Source of the DNA: Hymenolepis diminuta
Lineage: Eukaryota; Platyhelminthes; Cestoda; Cyclophyllidea; Hymenolepididae
Direction of reading: 5' to 3'
Assembly (NCBI GenBank): GCA_900708905.1
Contig: CAADRB010000082.1
Coordinates: 108,203 to 172,202 of the forward strand
DNA: 64,000 bases
Both the position numbers and the translations under genes were made by a program. Positions 1-13,000 of the stretch are shown here, one piece after another; position 1 is the first letter of the stretch, and each line of letters begins with the position of its first letter. Below the pieces are notes generated by a model that saw only the letters and a list, made by a program, of their open reading frames with translations, searched no databases and was not told where the DNA came from.

Positions 1-3000
1 TAAATTCTAATTAATATTCCTATTTTATACTGCCATAATTGGAGTATTCAAGCCCTCAAAACTGAATAAAGTAATGTGGTAAATGTGAATTATTTTAGTA
101 TTTATGAGAAGTCTTTTAGCATCTCATTTCATTTCATTTTACCCTATCTTGAATAATATTTGAAGTTTCATGGTATTTGTACGGTAATAATCCATCGGTG
201 TTAGAGATCTTCGAACTCAACATTCAATATTTTGTCGATCAAAGATCCAGGCCATTAAAGTTTTAGTTTACTTAATTAATTTTGTCACAAACAGATGTTC
301 ATGGTCCACAAAGCATACAGCTACTCATTATGCTATAACAATAGTATTTTCGTCATATCCAAACAATCTGTTTGAACTGTTTTTACTGATATGAAGATAT
401 GTGAACTCTTCAGAATGAATCAAATTCATTTCTCAATCTTTAAGATTCTGATTTAAAAAGCTATCAATGTTGTGTCCACACGGAATCTGTTAATTTTACA
501 AGGTGGTATTTATTGGTCACGATGACCAGATGAATTGGGTCCTTATTTGTTAATCAAGTGCTCCGAAGTTTGGTAATCAGAATAGGTGATGGCGAGCCTA
601 ACTAAAGCCCATACGCATATTTGTCATTTCCAGCGACTAGCTATCTGAGATCAGTTATGTTTGCCTCAGGCTGGCCTCTGACCTTAGAGATGATGAAATT
701 AATGGGAAATCCAAATTCTCATCCTTCTAAAAGTGCAGTAAATGTGACAGAAAAGTATAAATTTTTAAGGCAAAGGTCAAACGGTATTTGTATTTTCTGT
801 GCTATGTAGGGGACCAATTCTCCTTTTCAGCTTTCACTTAGTGTTGCTTTAGTTTTGTATTGATATGAAAACTTTATAACTCGCAATCGGGTAGCACCTA
901 TCCATCCAGTTGTCCCATTCTTGCCCCTCTCTTTGCGTTCCATAATTCCCTTGGTCAGTATGGCCGTCTACGTGAGAATTCCTGACCCATACACTCTAAT
1001 CCCTTCTTTCATCATTTCCCCTCCCCCTCTGCCCTGTAAATTTAATCAATCGAATTATTCCTATCATTAAACAATAGGAGCACAATATGCATTGCCCACG
1101 TCTTTTCCAGACTGACAAATGATGCCTTTTCCCCTTCTTTCTTTTATTAACATAAAATTGATGCCAATAATTAAATATGAGTGACTTTCCGTGACATCAT
1201 TTTCGCGTTATGTCTTTCCCCCTTCCTTCTCCTCCTCACTTAAATAGATGATATCTGGAATAACTTGGAGCGGAAAAGTGTTACGCCTCTCTATTTTGGA
1301 ATAGGAAATTGCTGTTCTTCTCTCCCTCCGATTGCCTACGCCTTTTTGTGAGCTTAATTAAGCTTTTGGGTTTGTTGATACTACTTAAATGCTATTCAGC
1401 GTTTGATTGATAGATAGATAGATAGATAGTGGTGGGACGGGAAATAAAGGGGGCTATTACTTAACATGTGAGCCTGTTTATGAGAAACATATCATCCCCC
1501 TAATAACACATGATTCTCTAATAGGACTTTGGGAAATGGAGTTCTAGTAATCTCCCAACCCTAGATTATACATTCATTAAATTCGGTCGCAAATCTAGTA
1601 GAAGGATAAACTCATGGCTTATCTGAAAAGTATCGGAAATGAAATTGAAAATTAAACTTATACGAGAATGCCAAAATTATTATTCTTATGGAAAGAGATA
1701 AACTTTTGCAAGTTTTGATGAAGAGAACGTCTCGGAACATTAAAAATGAATAAATAGTCGAGTATGGAAGGAAAGGAGATAAAAATCTTGACATATATTT
1801 GAAAATACAAATAATTCAATATGCATAATGGTTGAGAAGCAAAGATCGTAGACTTTGTCTTAATGTTCGGATAGTTATTAAGCACTCGACTACAGTTCAC
1901 GAACCGCTCGAGACTTTATTATAGATCCCATGTCCTTAAGTTCTGCACGACAGTTTTCGGCGGTCTTTGAGCTTGTATTTCTGCATCTTTTATCACTTTT
2001 CATCTAAAAATTTGTCTCCTAACCTTCTAGTGTGTTGACAGCTGAACGGGTTCTTGTATATTTGAGTATCTGGAGATCTATATTGGGAGCTAATTTTCAT
2101 TCACTCCCAATTTTAACGTCTAAAGTGCCAATCATTTCCTAATTTCCTCCTTCTCCTTCTTTATCGTCAATGACTCTTAAGCAAATTTAATTATGCCTCT
2201 CCTTAGACAAGTGCTTGGTTGCCTTACAAAGGCTTTCTAATCTCCCTAGCAGTGAAACAGGGAATATAGTCCCATTAATCTCCTGCTCCCAGCTCATTTG
2301 TACCTTAAAATGTGGCCATAAACCCAGTGGCAGGACAAGCTTATCTGGGATTATATCTAACAGTCGAAGGGAAAATAATGCACGGAAAAGTCAAGTTAGT
2401 AGACAGTGGGTTTATTTTTTGAGTAAGAATGTTTAAGTATGCAATGAGAATATGTGGCGAATAATAACTGCCCTTTTTTTATTTCGAAGTAGGAACTGGG
2501 GATTAAAGGAGAGGACCATGTTATCGAAAACCCTAATTCGTAATATTCAGCATTTTCTCGGGAAAATGGAGTGGAGTGGGAAGGTATAGTTTGTAAGGCA
2601 ATTAAGATGAATACGAGATGTCCCAGAAAGTGGGTATTATATTGGGGCGTTAAGCATTCTAATCAAGCCCATTTTTAGGCTATCTTTAATTAATAAAGAT
2701 TACAAAGACACATCTAGTTGTAACATGTGTATTTTCCTTAGCGGTTATTCTTCCTCCATTAAGGGGAGTTGGGTGTTTGAATTGGGCACCATCATCGGTG
2801 TCACTCAATGACAAAGTCATATTTTGCCATCCAACTCAAGAGTCATAATGAATCGCGGCCTCTGTCATAAGAGACATACACGTTGACCTGTGTGCCACAG
2901 AAGCTTTGGTTATCGCGCTTTATTTGCTCTTTACGATCTACAGGTCTGTATTCCAGTCAGGAGGAAGAAAACACAAGTTCTCGTCATAACAAAACTTACT

Positions 3001-4050
3001 ATGGTTTAATTCGAAATGTGTGTGGTATAGCTTAATCCATAATAGTTCAAATAAACAATTTAAAAGTTAATGATTATTACGCTAGTGATAGGAAGAGAAC
3101 GTGGCATAAAATATTTAATAATTATTCATAATTGTATTTTTACTCTGACAATTCCTCTCGGTGGATAAAACCAATGGTCTAGGCAGTCTGCTGTTGCTCA
3201 AATCGTATCGATTTTCCGCAAGCTACTGGAGAAGTATCGTTTCTAATCTTTTTATGAATTTCTCCCACCCATAGGAGGATTTGCTATGCCATATTGGCAC
3301 AAATAATGTTACCAACATCCTAATCCCCAGAATTCAGTGTCTAAAAGGGAGAAACTTTGCCTGAAAAATAGGTGTTTTCCCCACACTTCTCACTTCTCTT
3401 ATACAATCTTAGATTTCACATCGACTTCAGAGATTTGACTTGTCTAAGTTTAAATTTCGTTCATAATTTGATTTTATTTTTTAGTCCCTTCGCACAGGAA
3501 TAAGTCCATAGGTTGTTTTTAATCGATGGAATTTGCGATTCCAGTGAGCTCTTGCTGAGGGTTATGACATGGAATCATGGTTTATTATCCTGACGGGTTA
3601 TTGCCTCTTGAGAAAAGTTTATATTTCAGATTATGAAGCTTTCTGCAGCCTCGATTTGTTTTTAACATTTAATTTGTCCGAAGTGAGATTTCTTCTTTCA
3701 TTCCCAAAGATTGGGCCTTTTGCTTATTTGTTATTTTCCTTTGTACTTTTATTCCCTAGTTTATTTTATTTAAACAAAATGAGATCCCTAGGGTTACTAA
3801 TTACCCATACTTATTTCCATTTTAATTAATTAGGACAACTGTTATTTCTTCTAACGTATATTACATTTAAATAGATTCAAACTAGCTCCAATGTAGAGGT
3901 GTAGCTTGAGTGGTTACGTTGCATTGAATAAAAATGAAAAATAATCAATAAGAATAATTAAAGAGAACTGGAGTGGCGAAAGACGATCTCACGATAAATG
4001 AATACGTACCTTCTTAGATTCTAATAGGCGTTCCATCTATCGATTTATAG
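1..4050. other. Region upstream of the first recognised synaptobrevin exon
   Basis: No coding exon can be supported here. The first recognised synaptobrevin exon opens in phase 2 with an acceptor and contains no usable start codon before the SNARE motif. The start codon, 5' UTR and promoter must therefore lie in this stretch or left of the window. The open frames present (up to 86 codons) have no family resemblance and no matching splice sites. A short GATA tetranucleotide run lies at about 1404-1429, and the rest looks like AT-rich intron or intergenic DNA. Confidence 0.5.
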
Positions 4051-7000
4051 GAGCAACAACGAGCGGACAGGTGACCAACCCAAAGAGGGGCAACCCCAGC
4101 AGCCAGCGACTGAAAAGAAGTCAGAGAAGACGATCAATAAACGGTTGCAGCGGACTCAAGCCCAGGTCAACGAAGTGGTGGACATTATGCGAGTTAACAT
4201 TGAGAAGGTGCTTGAACGCGACAAAAACCTCTCACAATTGGATGATCGGGCAGGTGAGTCGTGAAAATTTTCCTTCCTTAATCATCCCTAATATCCTCAT
4301 TGTTTCTAGCATGAGCCATTGATAATCATAACATTCTATTCGGTGATAACCTTATTTCCATCCAAGCTTGCCATGATCTGAGGCGTAACCAATGACTCCG
4401 CTGGGATATTAATATGAATAGAAAATGTGAACATTTTCAGAGATCTTTCACCTCTCCAAACCACTGGGCTAAGTTTAGTCTTTATCTTGTGTTTGTTTTT
4501 TCAAGTTGTTGTTGCTATCGCACAAAAATACCTTTTAATGTCTAATTGCGAGGTCTCTTAAACAACTTATGAGATTCAGTCGAGGAGGTAATGTTTTGTA
4601 CAATTGAGAGGTTAATACTGAAGACCCTCTTATGTTTCAGCGGGAATAATTTCAAGTGTGTTTTGGAGTTGGAGTAAAAGTAACAAGAATCGTGGTCACC
4701 AATTTAGGAAATAATGAACCAGAACCAGATCGTAGAAGCTAAGACTATAGGTACTAGCTGACAACAGCAAAAAAAGCTCCACAAAGTAGAACACAAAGAG
4801 TTGTGTAGGTCAGAGAGTATTGAACAAACCACAATAAGGATTCAAGGGAGTAAGAGAGAGAGAGAGATGAGGAACAGAGGGGATGAGAGGGCAGCATAGG
4901 AGGCAAGTGTGTGTCTGCGTGTATGTATGGGAGTGAAAATACAAAGACAGTTTATATGAGACGCTTGGGCAAGGACTCGGGTGAGGATATGCGCGTAGGT
5001 GTGCAATTAAATGAAATGGGACAGTTATAGAAGAAGTAGGATGGTTGAACAGGTTGAGGTTTGTATCCTAGGCATATAAAAGTGAAAAATCAATTTGTTT
5101 TCATAAAGAATGTGACTAAAGAGTAATTCTGGATCCTCTTTAACCACTTTAGAGGTCAGTGTCCTCTCCCGGAGGAAGCAAGCTTTTATTCCAAGTTTAG
5201 AAGTGTATATCAATGCCTTCTTACCATTGAGAAATCCATGAAGTTGAATGACGATGTCTATACTTTTTACATTCTTGACCTTTTCCCAAATGTGTTCTTG
5301 TCGAGAGTTTAAAATTAAAGAGAGGTTGTGATAGGTCTGGGGTGGTCCTTGCTTTGGCTTTATTTCTAAATTTTCTTCCTATGCGTATCCTAATTGCGTC
5401 ATGCATCCCTTTCCTCCCAACTGCAGTCAACAGGTTCTCTCATTCACTCCTTGTCAACTTATTAATTTTTCATTGCAGATTAGAGCCTACTCACATTGCT
5501 CATGTTCTGTTCTCTGGGCCTGGCGATATTGGAATACAACCCTAGCCACTTGCCCAAGGATAGGCGTTCTTAGGTTTGTAATGAGTGGGGTCACTCTCCA
5601 CAGGCTTCTAGAATACCTCCAATAAATGGACACACCAAATCGTCTTTGGATACCATCAGTATTAGTAGAACAGACATAGCAGGAGGGCTATGGACTTAGT
5701 GTAGATGAAGGTGACCAATATGCACGTCTACTAGATTAGAGGTCACAAGATGGATCGAAGCTCGTGATGTTGGTGGCCAACTACACTGGTCGTGGTCACA
5801 AATAGTATGGTAGAATTCTAATCTATTTTAACAGGAACTCAATGATATCTCCTCTTAATCCAAGTCAAATTTTTTAAACACTTTTTATGGGCTTGGGAAG
5901 TCCTGAAGGTGAAGTGGCCTTCTGTGTGACCAGTTTATCTCTCACAGTGTATTACGTATAATTTTTATCTTTGAGCGTCTACCTTCAATTTCTGCCCATC
6001 GTCGGTCTATTACGTCAGTAAGCCAGATAAAAGAATATCGTGACAAAATAAAAAAACTGGCTGCTTGAGAATAGCCAATTACTTTATTGGCTCTTACTAG
6101 GTGAACTTCACAATCCCAACACAGAGTAGGGATTGGACTATTCACGCTAGAATTAACAATGCTATACTTAGTAGACGCAAAAGTACCCGTCTTCCCTTTT
6201 CCTCTCTCCCTTCGTTATTTGACAAACAAATAACTGCGCTTTAGTATTGAGTTTTCATAGACAACGTGCTCATGTAATAGGGACAGAATTAGAGGAATTT
6301 TAGAGCAATAGTGACTGCTCGTATAGCTGTCATTTTGCCCCAATCTCTCTTACCGCCTGAGCGCATTCGCTGAACTCATTTTCTCCCCTCCCCTCCCCTC
6401 ACCCTCCACTTCTCCCTTTCCTCATCCAAAAGTACCTACATGGCAGCTTGAGGTCACTGAACTCAGTCGGGCGTGAATTTTATGCTGCCATGCTGGGGTC
6501 GTAATTTGTATGTTTACTCCTGTATGCTAATTACAATTTGCACAACTGTTTGTTTAAAAGGGATTCGAGGAGAAGGTAGCGTGGATTACGTCTATCCAAT
6601 GGAGAATAACGCACTTCTTGTCGTATTTCTCTGTTCTGAGCGGCCGTAGAATTGGTGGCTGTGTAGAAAGTGGAAAAATCATGAGCCAACTGAGTTATTT
6701 ACACTTTCAAGGTGACTAAAAGAAAGCATTGGAGTTAACAGAATGAAATGTCGGGTAACGGGAGGTGGACTGCACGAGTTGACAACATAGGGCTTATACA
6801 GAAGACTTCATCTTCTTCATTTTTAATATTTCTTCAAAGCTAAGATGAGAGAATCCTTTAATGTTCATAAGGTCTTGAGTAGAACGACCTGATAATGGAA
6901 AGAGTTCTAGTTCTTCATGAAAACTGTCTGGTGGATTTAACTTGTTTATTGGAAGAAACGTGAATAAAATGGGAGAAATTTTTACAACTCAGTCCATTGT

Positions 7001-10000
7001 CCACGAGAATATCTTTTCCCACAGTTCGTGTTGACTTGATATGGGCTTGGCACTCATCAAATCATTCATCTCTCCAAGACCACCTCCAGTAGCAGTTTTC
7101 CCTCAAAATTGGCTTGAATATTATGTCTGTTGCTATTGCGTATTGAAACGCAAAAATCGTCTATTGCTCTTAAACATCTAAACAGGCGTCTAAATAAGTG
7201 AATTAGCAAAATGGTCCAGTAGGGGTTAAATTGGTGGATGAATTGGAATATATTATGGAGTGTGGGTGCTAGTAGTCTCATTAACTTTATGGAGACGTTG
7301 AGTTGTCTACTATGGCATTCAAGAGGCTTGTTCACCTTGCAATATCCAAATGTTCCGAAGCTCAGTTATCTGGTTAGGCTGCAAAGTGTTCATGTCTGCG
7401 ATATTTCGAGGTTGTTGACCAGTTGGTTTAATTGGATGGCAGATCATGTCAGTTTAATTGACTAATATGATCCTACAGCCATTTGTAGATGGAAAGGATT
7501 AGAAAGGTACTTTAGACATAATAGAGTTCAGAGAGGATAAACTGTCGTAATTATGTCTGTCAACTTTTCTCCCCTTTCTTGTTTTGAATCTTTTGAATGT
7601 GGTAGATTCATATCACATTGCTCATCTCGAAAATAACGTGATTCATATTCATGCGTGATTCTACGTAGATCGGTAACTGGCTAAATGGTCCATCCACGTC
7701 GGAGTGATGATTTAATGAGGGCAGGAAAATGTAGGGCAAATTTAAGTAGTAATTGCTGCAGCAACACATGGACTCGGTTAATTTCTGTTTATCGTGACAT
7801 ATTGTATGAGGGGAATGAATGAACAGTTCTTTTTAAAGCACATTTACGAGGCATCACGAGCTCGAAGAAAGTTAGCATTCATCATCATCCGTTTTCGAAG
7901 AAAATGCAGTTTGAGATTTTTAGAAAACTTTATTAGTGATAAATTGTATTTAAACTTTAATACAAAACAAATAAACATAATGCCTATTAATCTGCGTTTT
8001 ATTCCATATATCCTCCTTCGACTTCTATCACCCACTCAATTAGAGTCCGAAAGCGACTGACTGTAAGCTTTGGTCAGATCAGGCGGTCTTTATTGATGTC
8101 CTCCATTGCTCGAGCCATTGCTTCTATCAGAGCGAGAGGGAGAGAGGATTTAGTGTTATGGGGATGTTTATTAACCTCTTTTTCAACCACGCCCCGCTCC
8201 AAGCGTAATAATGCAAAGGATTAAGGATTAACGAAAAGGTCTGGTGAGTTTGGAGGCGGTCATAAGTTTGGTGTGGCACGATGATAAAAATTCTCGGCCA
8301 TCCATATAATTCTGGGTTTTGAGAGCTTTATGAGATAGAGCTGAATCTTGTTGGAAGGCATAGGGTCTCCTTCATTGGCTACGCTGTCTATCCAAGACGG
8401 CTTAACAGCAATGGTTTGAAGAGTCTCGACATAGGCATCTGCATCTGCACTGATTGTGAAGAAATTGAAGAGCCACAATGTGCCCCTCACAAAACCAAAG
8501 ATCATCACTGTTGCTGGAAACTTCGGTTGGAACTTCAGTGGGTCCATCCGGACATGGCCAGCCACCCTATTATTTCTTGGATTGACTTTTTGATTCTGAT
8601 GTAAGTTTTTTTTCCGAGAAAAACCAAACTGGTGTTCTTTTGGGTGGTTTGCACGCATTAAACAATTCTCTTGAATTGTTTTTGTCAGTAAAACCGTTGA
8701 CAATGCTGTTTCCTCTTCCTCGTGGAGGCCAATTCATCTCCATTGTTTTCGCTCGACTCCTTCCTCATCTTGCAGAGGGATGATCTGACGACTTCTAAAT
8801 TGCTGTGTTTCGCTTTTATAGACACCATTACGGCGTGTCTTTTCATTTCAGTAGTTATAGTAGTATCTGCCGTGAGATCTCCTGATATAAAAAATACACA
8901 AATTATTATTGTCGGGTTAGTTTAAAGTACACAACTTAATTTGTGCAATTCTCCCTGCCTATTAGCAAATAATCTTTCTCGATGATAAATTGATGACTTT
9001 TAAGAAAGCATATAATTTTCTTCGTCAATTTTAAGTGGATATGGCCCCGTGACGTCCCTACCTTGGACATTAAATGGATGAAGGCAAAGGTGGATCTTCT
9101 TCTTGTTGTCTAGAAAAGGTCTGTCAAAACTCTTGTCCAATAGTATTAGGCGATGCTGGAGTTTGACATTATTTTGTATCAAATCGTACCCAATTAACAG
9201 AGAATAGTATCGTACTATATTCGCCATTTTCAGCGGTAGGCTGCTAAATTAACTAAGTAGGTCTGGCGAGGGAATATTTTGCAAATTGCTCCAGAGCTTA
9301 TTCTTAACTTGTCTAATTCGAAATGCGCACATAATGGTAATGTTATCTGAATTGAGTCTCAAACACTCAGTTGTTAGGCAGTGCCTTTGTAACCACTTCT
9401 GTTTGAGTCTCGCTCTTTTACTTCTTTTGTTTAAAAGAAAATATTTTACGTTTAACACTTACACACACACACACACACAGACTCACTCTGCTCTGAAATA
9501 TCAGAACTTCACGAAGTGGATATCCACCCTTCTTTACTACCGCTAGAATGGCGAAATGAGTTTCGAACGCCTTCATCTGATTTCAATTCCTACTTTATGA
9601 AACTGAGCCACAGACTTTACCAAGAAGTATTATCCTGAAGTCATGAGTTTGAAATGTGGAAGGATATTTTAAGACAACTTCTTCCGTTTGCTGTTTGATA
9701 AAAAAATCGGACACTATGGATCAAAGCCTTCACCGACGCACAAAGTAATATTCATTGGAACTAGATGGAGTGATGTCTCTTTGTATAATTTTTATTAGAA
9801 CCTCAAAAATTTCTATCATAAACATTTTTGAGTGGGGTCAATTGTACCCATAGACGCGATTTCTACAGACAACTATGTGCTTCTCACATGCAACGCTATC
9901 CAGTCTATCTCGTGGAGATGAAGTCACAAAGTAGATCAGGACATTTCCGCACACCACACTACTGTCTCTTACTGCCGGATAATATAACAAGATCTACAGT

Positions 10001-13000
10001 ACGCCCTTATATATTCGATCCGGGGCAGATATTTCGTTGCTTCTTCATGTAATCACTCTTTTCAGACAAGTTCGATAACTTCGGTTTTATTTACTCATTC
10101 TAGATGCACTCCAAGCTGGGGCATCTCAGTTCGAGGCGAGTGCTGGAAAGTTGAAACGAAAGTTTTGGTGGAGAAATTGCAAGGTGAGTCAACTAGCTCG
10201 CGCTCGCTTTTTCATCATTTTATCTCCAAGTTTCATAAGACATATTTTGGTTTAGAAGCTGCTGTTGCACTGGTATCACTCCTTAAAATAAGCATTAACC
10301 ATTGATGATAAGCCCGTTTAAATCGAAATCTGGGAGTGGCGGAGTAAGGGGGGGGGAGTGGGGTGGGGATCAAATGAAAACGTCTAGTCTAGATTACCTC
10401 GTGTTGTAGCCCAATGAAATACATTTTGGTGACTAGACCAAGGCTGTTTGAGGAAGAATTCAATTATGCTTGTCCAGTTTTGCCTCATTGAAGGAGCCCC
10501 CTTGTTCGTTACCCGACTCGACATCATCATTTTGTTGTTTATTCACTTACAAGCTCTTACACAATAATCTGATAATAAACTAATTTAATAAATTTTCAGC
10601 TTCTTTTGGTACTCTGCGGGATTTTGGCTGTTATCGCTATAGTTATAATTGGTAAAAGTTCTATTATTTGTTGTCTAGTCCTTCCCAAATGTTTATGAAT
10701 TTCGTGTTCTTTTGTTTTTACTTGTTTGTTTACTCCGCTCAGACGACAATTGTGTGTGTGTGTGGTTTTTCGAGAGTCGACTTTTTATGTTGTCAAGTGG
10801 GTTTGTTTTAATTGCCAGCGTTATTTTAATTCCCTTGGCCCCATTATTTAAATGAGCAGGGAAGAAATCAAAGTTTAGTTTTATCTGTTATTTAAGTGAG
10901 AGCAATTACTAAAGTTTAAAATGAATAGGGAGATTAAAAGACCTCTTTGGTTGTTAAGAGTGCATACCAAAACTATTATGCTTCAAGATAAACATCGTTT
11001 AATTAATTGATCCCCGCGGCAACTTGACAATTAAAGTACTTGAACAGGCAGACGATGCGAGTTAATCGGGTTAGGAGTTACGGTTGGGGAATAAGTTTAG
11101 GTTGAGGAATATCTAAACTTGTACATCATATTGGTTGACAAAGAGAAAAGTTCTCATCTTATGAGAGTCAACATTTAACTTCAGTATTGTGTTGGGTCAG
11201 AAGTAAGGGTTGTTCAATAGGATAGAACCTAAATAAAGGTAGAAGTTCAAGCATCGTATGCTCCCCAAACTCATTAAACAATACTTGCTTGAATAAAGAA
11301 ACTGATCTTCTAACTTCTCTCTTATTGGTTCGAATTATACAATCGGTCCGGCAGCCAGATTGCTGCGGGTGCACCATGATCTTTAAATTAGCAGAAACGA
11401 TTGTTGAATGCTACTCCAATTGAAGCGCTTTAATGTTAAGAATTCCTTCCAAACCTGGTTTTTTCGCCTGGCCAAACCTCGAATTTATGAAGAACGTCAG
11501 GAGAAAATACTTAAAATACCACACTAGTTGTTATAGCTCTCATATCGAGTATTTCCAACCATGCTCAAATTTCAACTGAAATATCCCCCAAGTAAGTAAA
11601 TATAATCATTATAATATTACATAATATTGTTATTGTACAGTGTGACTAGGTCTAAAACGTGACTACTGGTAAAATGACTTAACTCATTTGAGTTTCGGAT
11701 TCGTTTCATACGCTGTTTACTTACTGGCTATGGCTGACTGCCCCATGAAACAAACTTCAAATTTCAAGATTCGTCTCTTGGATTCCTGAACCAGTCCACA
11801 TCCACGAAGTTCAATACCAACTGTGACCAGTTGATTGGTCATGCCATTTCAAAGCATTTCTAACGGAAAATATGGCCAGCGAGGTACGAGTTAACATACT
11901 TTTAGCACACCAGAGCTCACTGGAATTGATTTAAGGCAAACTGTAACGATGCTCTCGCAAAATTAAATTAATCACCGTAAATAGGAATACCTTTTCCATC
12001 TATTTAGTCGGTCACAGTGAAATGACACAGAGAAAATGTAATAAAACCATGAAGTTACTTTGAATGGGCAAGAAATGTAGAAAATGTAGATTACTATCAA
12101 AAATCTGCTCGGCTACTGCGAGTTAAGTACTTTTTGTGCACAAATGACACTTTCGTGATTGTGTTATAATTTGAGGTAGGTTGGTGGAAGAGCATTCTTT
12201 GGCCTCAATATTGGGAATAATTGATGAAAAACACGAAATTCTTCCGCCATTTGCGGCAATTTCCTTTGCGCGGCATAAGTGGCTGGAGGCGAGGCGGAGG
12301 AGCAATTTCCTTCTTCTCCGCATACGCGAATATGGAACTTAATCACAGTTATTATGCCTCGTTTACAATTCCCTGTTGTCACTGCTTTTTTAAATTGTTC
12401 CTGCTGCTTATAATTACTTCTTCGTTGTAGTTTTGTCCTCCTTTCCTCAGCATTATTCAAGTAGACGATCGATTCACTAACTCATTTATTCCTTTTTTTC
12501 TTTAGTGGCAGTTACTTCAGAGCGACGGTGAGTTTCCAACTTTGCTTATTTATAAATGCAAATTTTAATGCGTTTACTCTGAAAAAGTTGTTTGATTAAT
12601 TATTATTTAACAAAAAGGGAATCGCTTTGGAGTTGAAGCAAGTAGCCGCTATTCCTCTTATAACGGGGATTTATCATTTCGTTCGGCAGGGTGAAAGTCA
12701 GTTAGATTAAAAAATCTGTGCAACACAGGCCTCAATCATTCTTTCCCTTCCTCACACCTTACTCCATTTGCTTCTTTGTGTTAATCCTTACAATGCATCG
12801 AGGCAAATGAACTGTTAGTGATACACCGCTAAAAGCGAGGGGGGAGTTAGGGTGGAAATAGATAATACACTTAGGCACTGAGAGTGGCTCATTTCTGCAA
12901 TCATCAGGTTATCCACTTTTCACCTAAAAAGACGTCTTTTGCACTGGGATTAAACTCCAAGATTTGTATTTGTGAGTTCATGTTTACGGTGCTCGAAACT

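Larger units (their letters stand above)
4254..10103 (+). other. First visible synaptobrevin intron (5.85 kb)
   Basis: Donor gtgagtcg after 4253 and acceptor ttctag before 10104. It holds one copy of a dispersed repeat (4757-5070), a mariner pseudogene on the opposite strand (7999-8703), and short AG (about 4853-4867) and AC (9461-9479) microsatellites. Apart from the mariner piece, its open frames of 60-90 codons have no family resemblance. A minus-strand frame at 9000-9227 faintly recalls a retropepsin-type segment but is too weak to call. Confidence 0.7.

Noticed and set aside
9000..9227. Minus-strand frame with a faint retropepsin-like text (LLIGYDLIQ)
   Set aside because: Only a few residues fit, no active-site DTG/DSG triad is present and there is no adjacent reverse-transcriptase sequence.
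12164..12460. Overlapping open frames of 98 codons (minus) and 69 codons (plus) near the microexon
   Set aside because: They reflect the local G+C-rich block with few stops. There is no splice support and no protein similarity.
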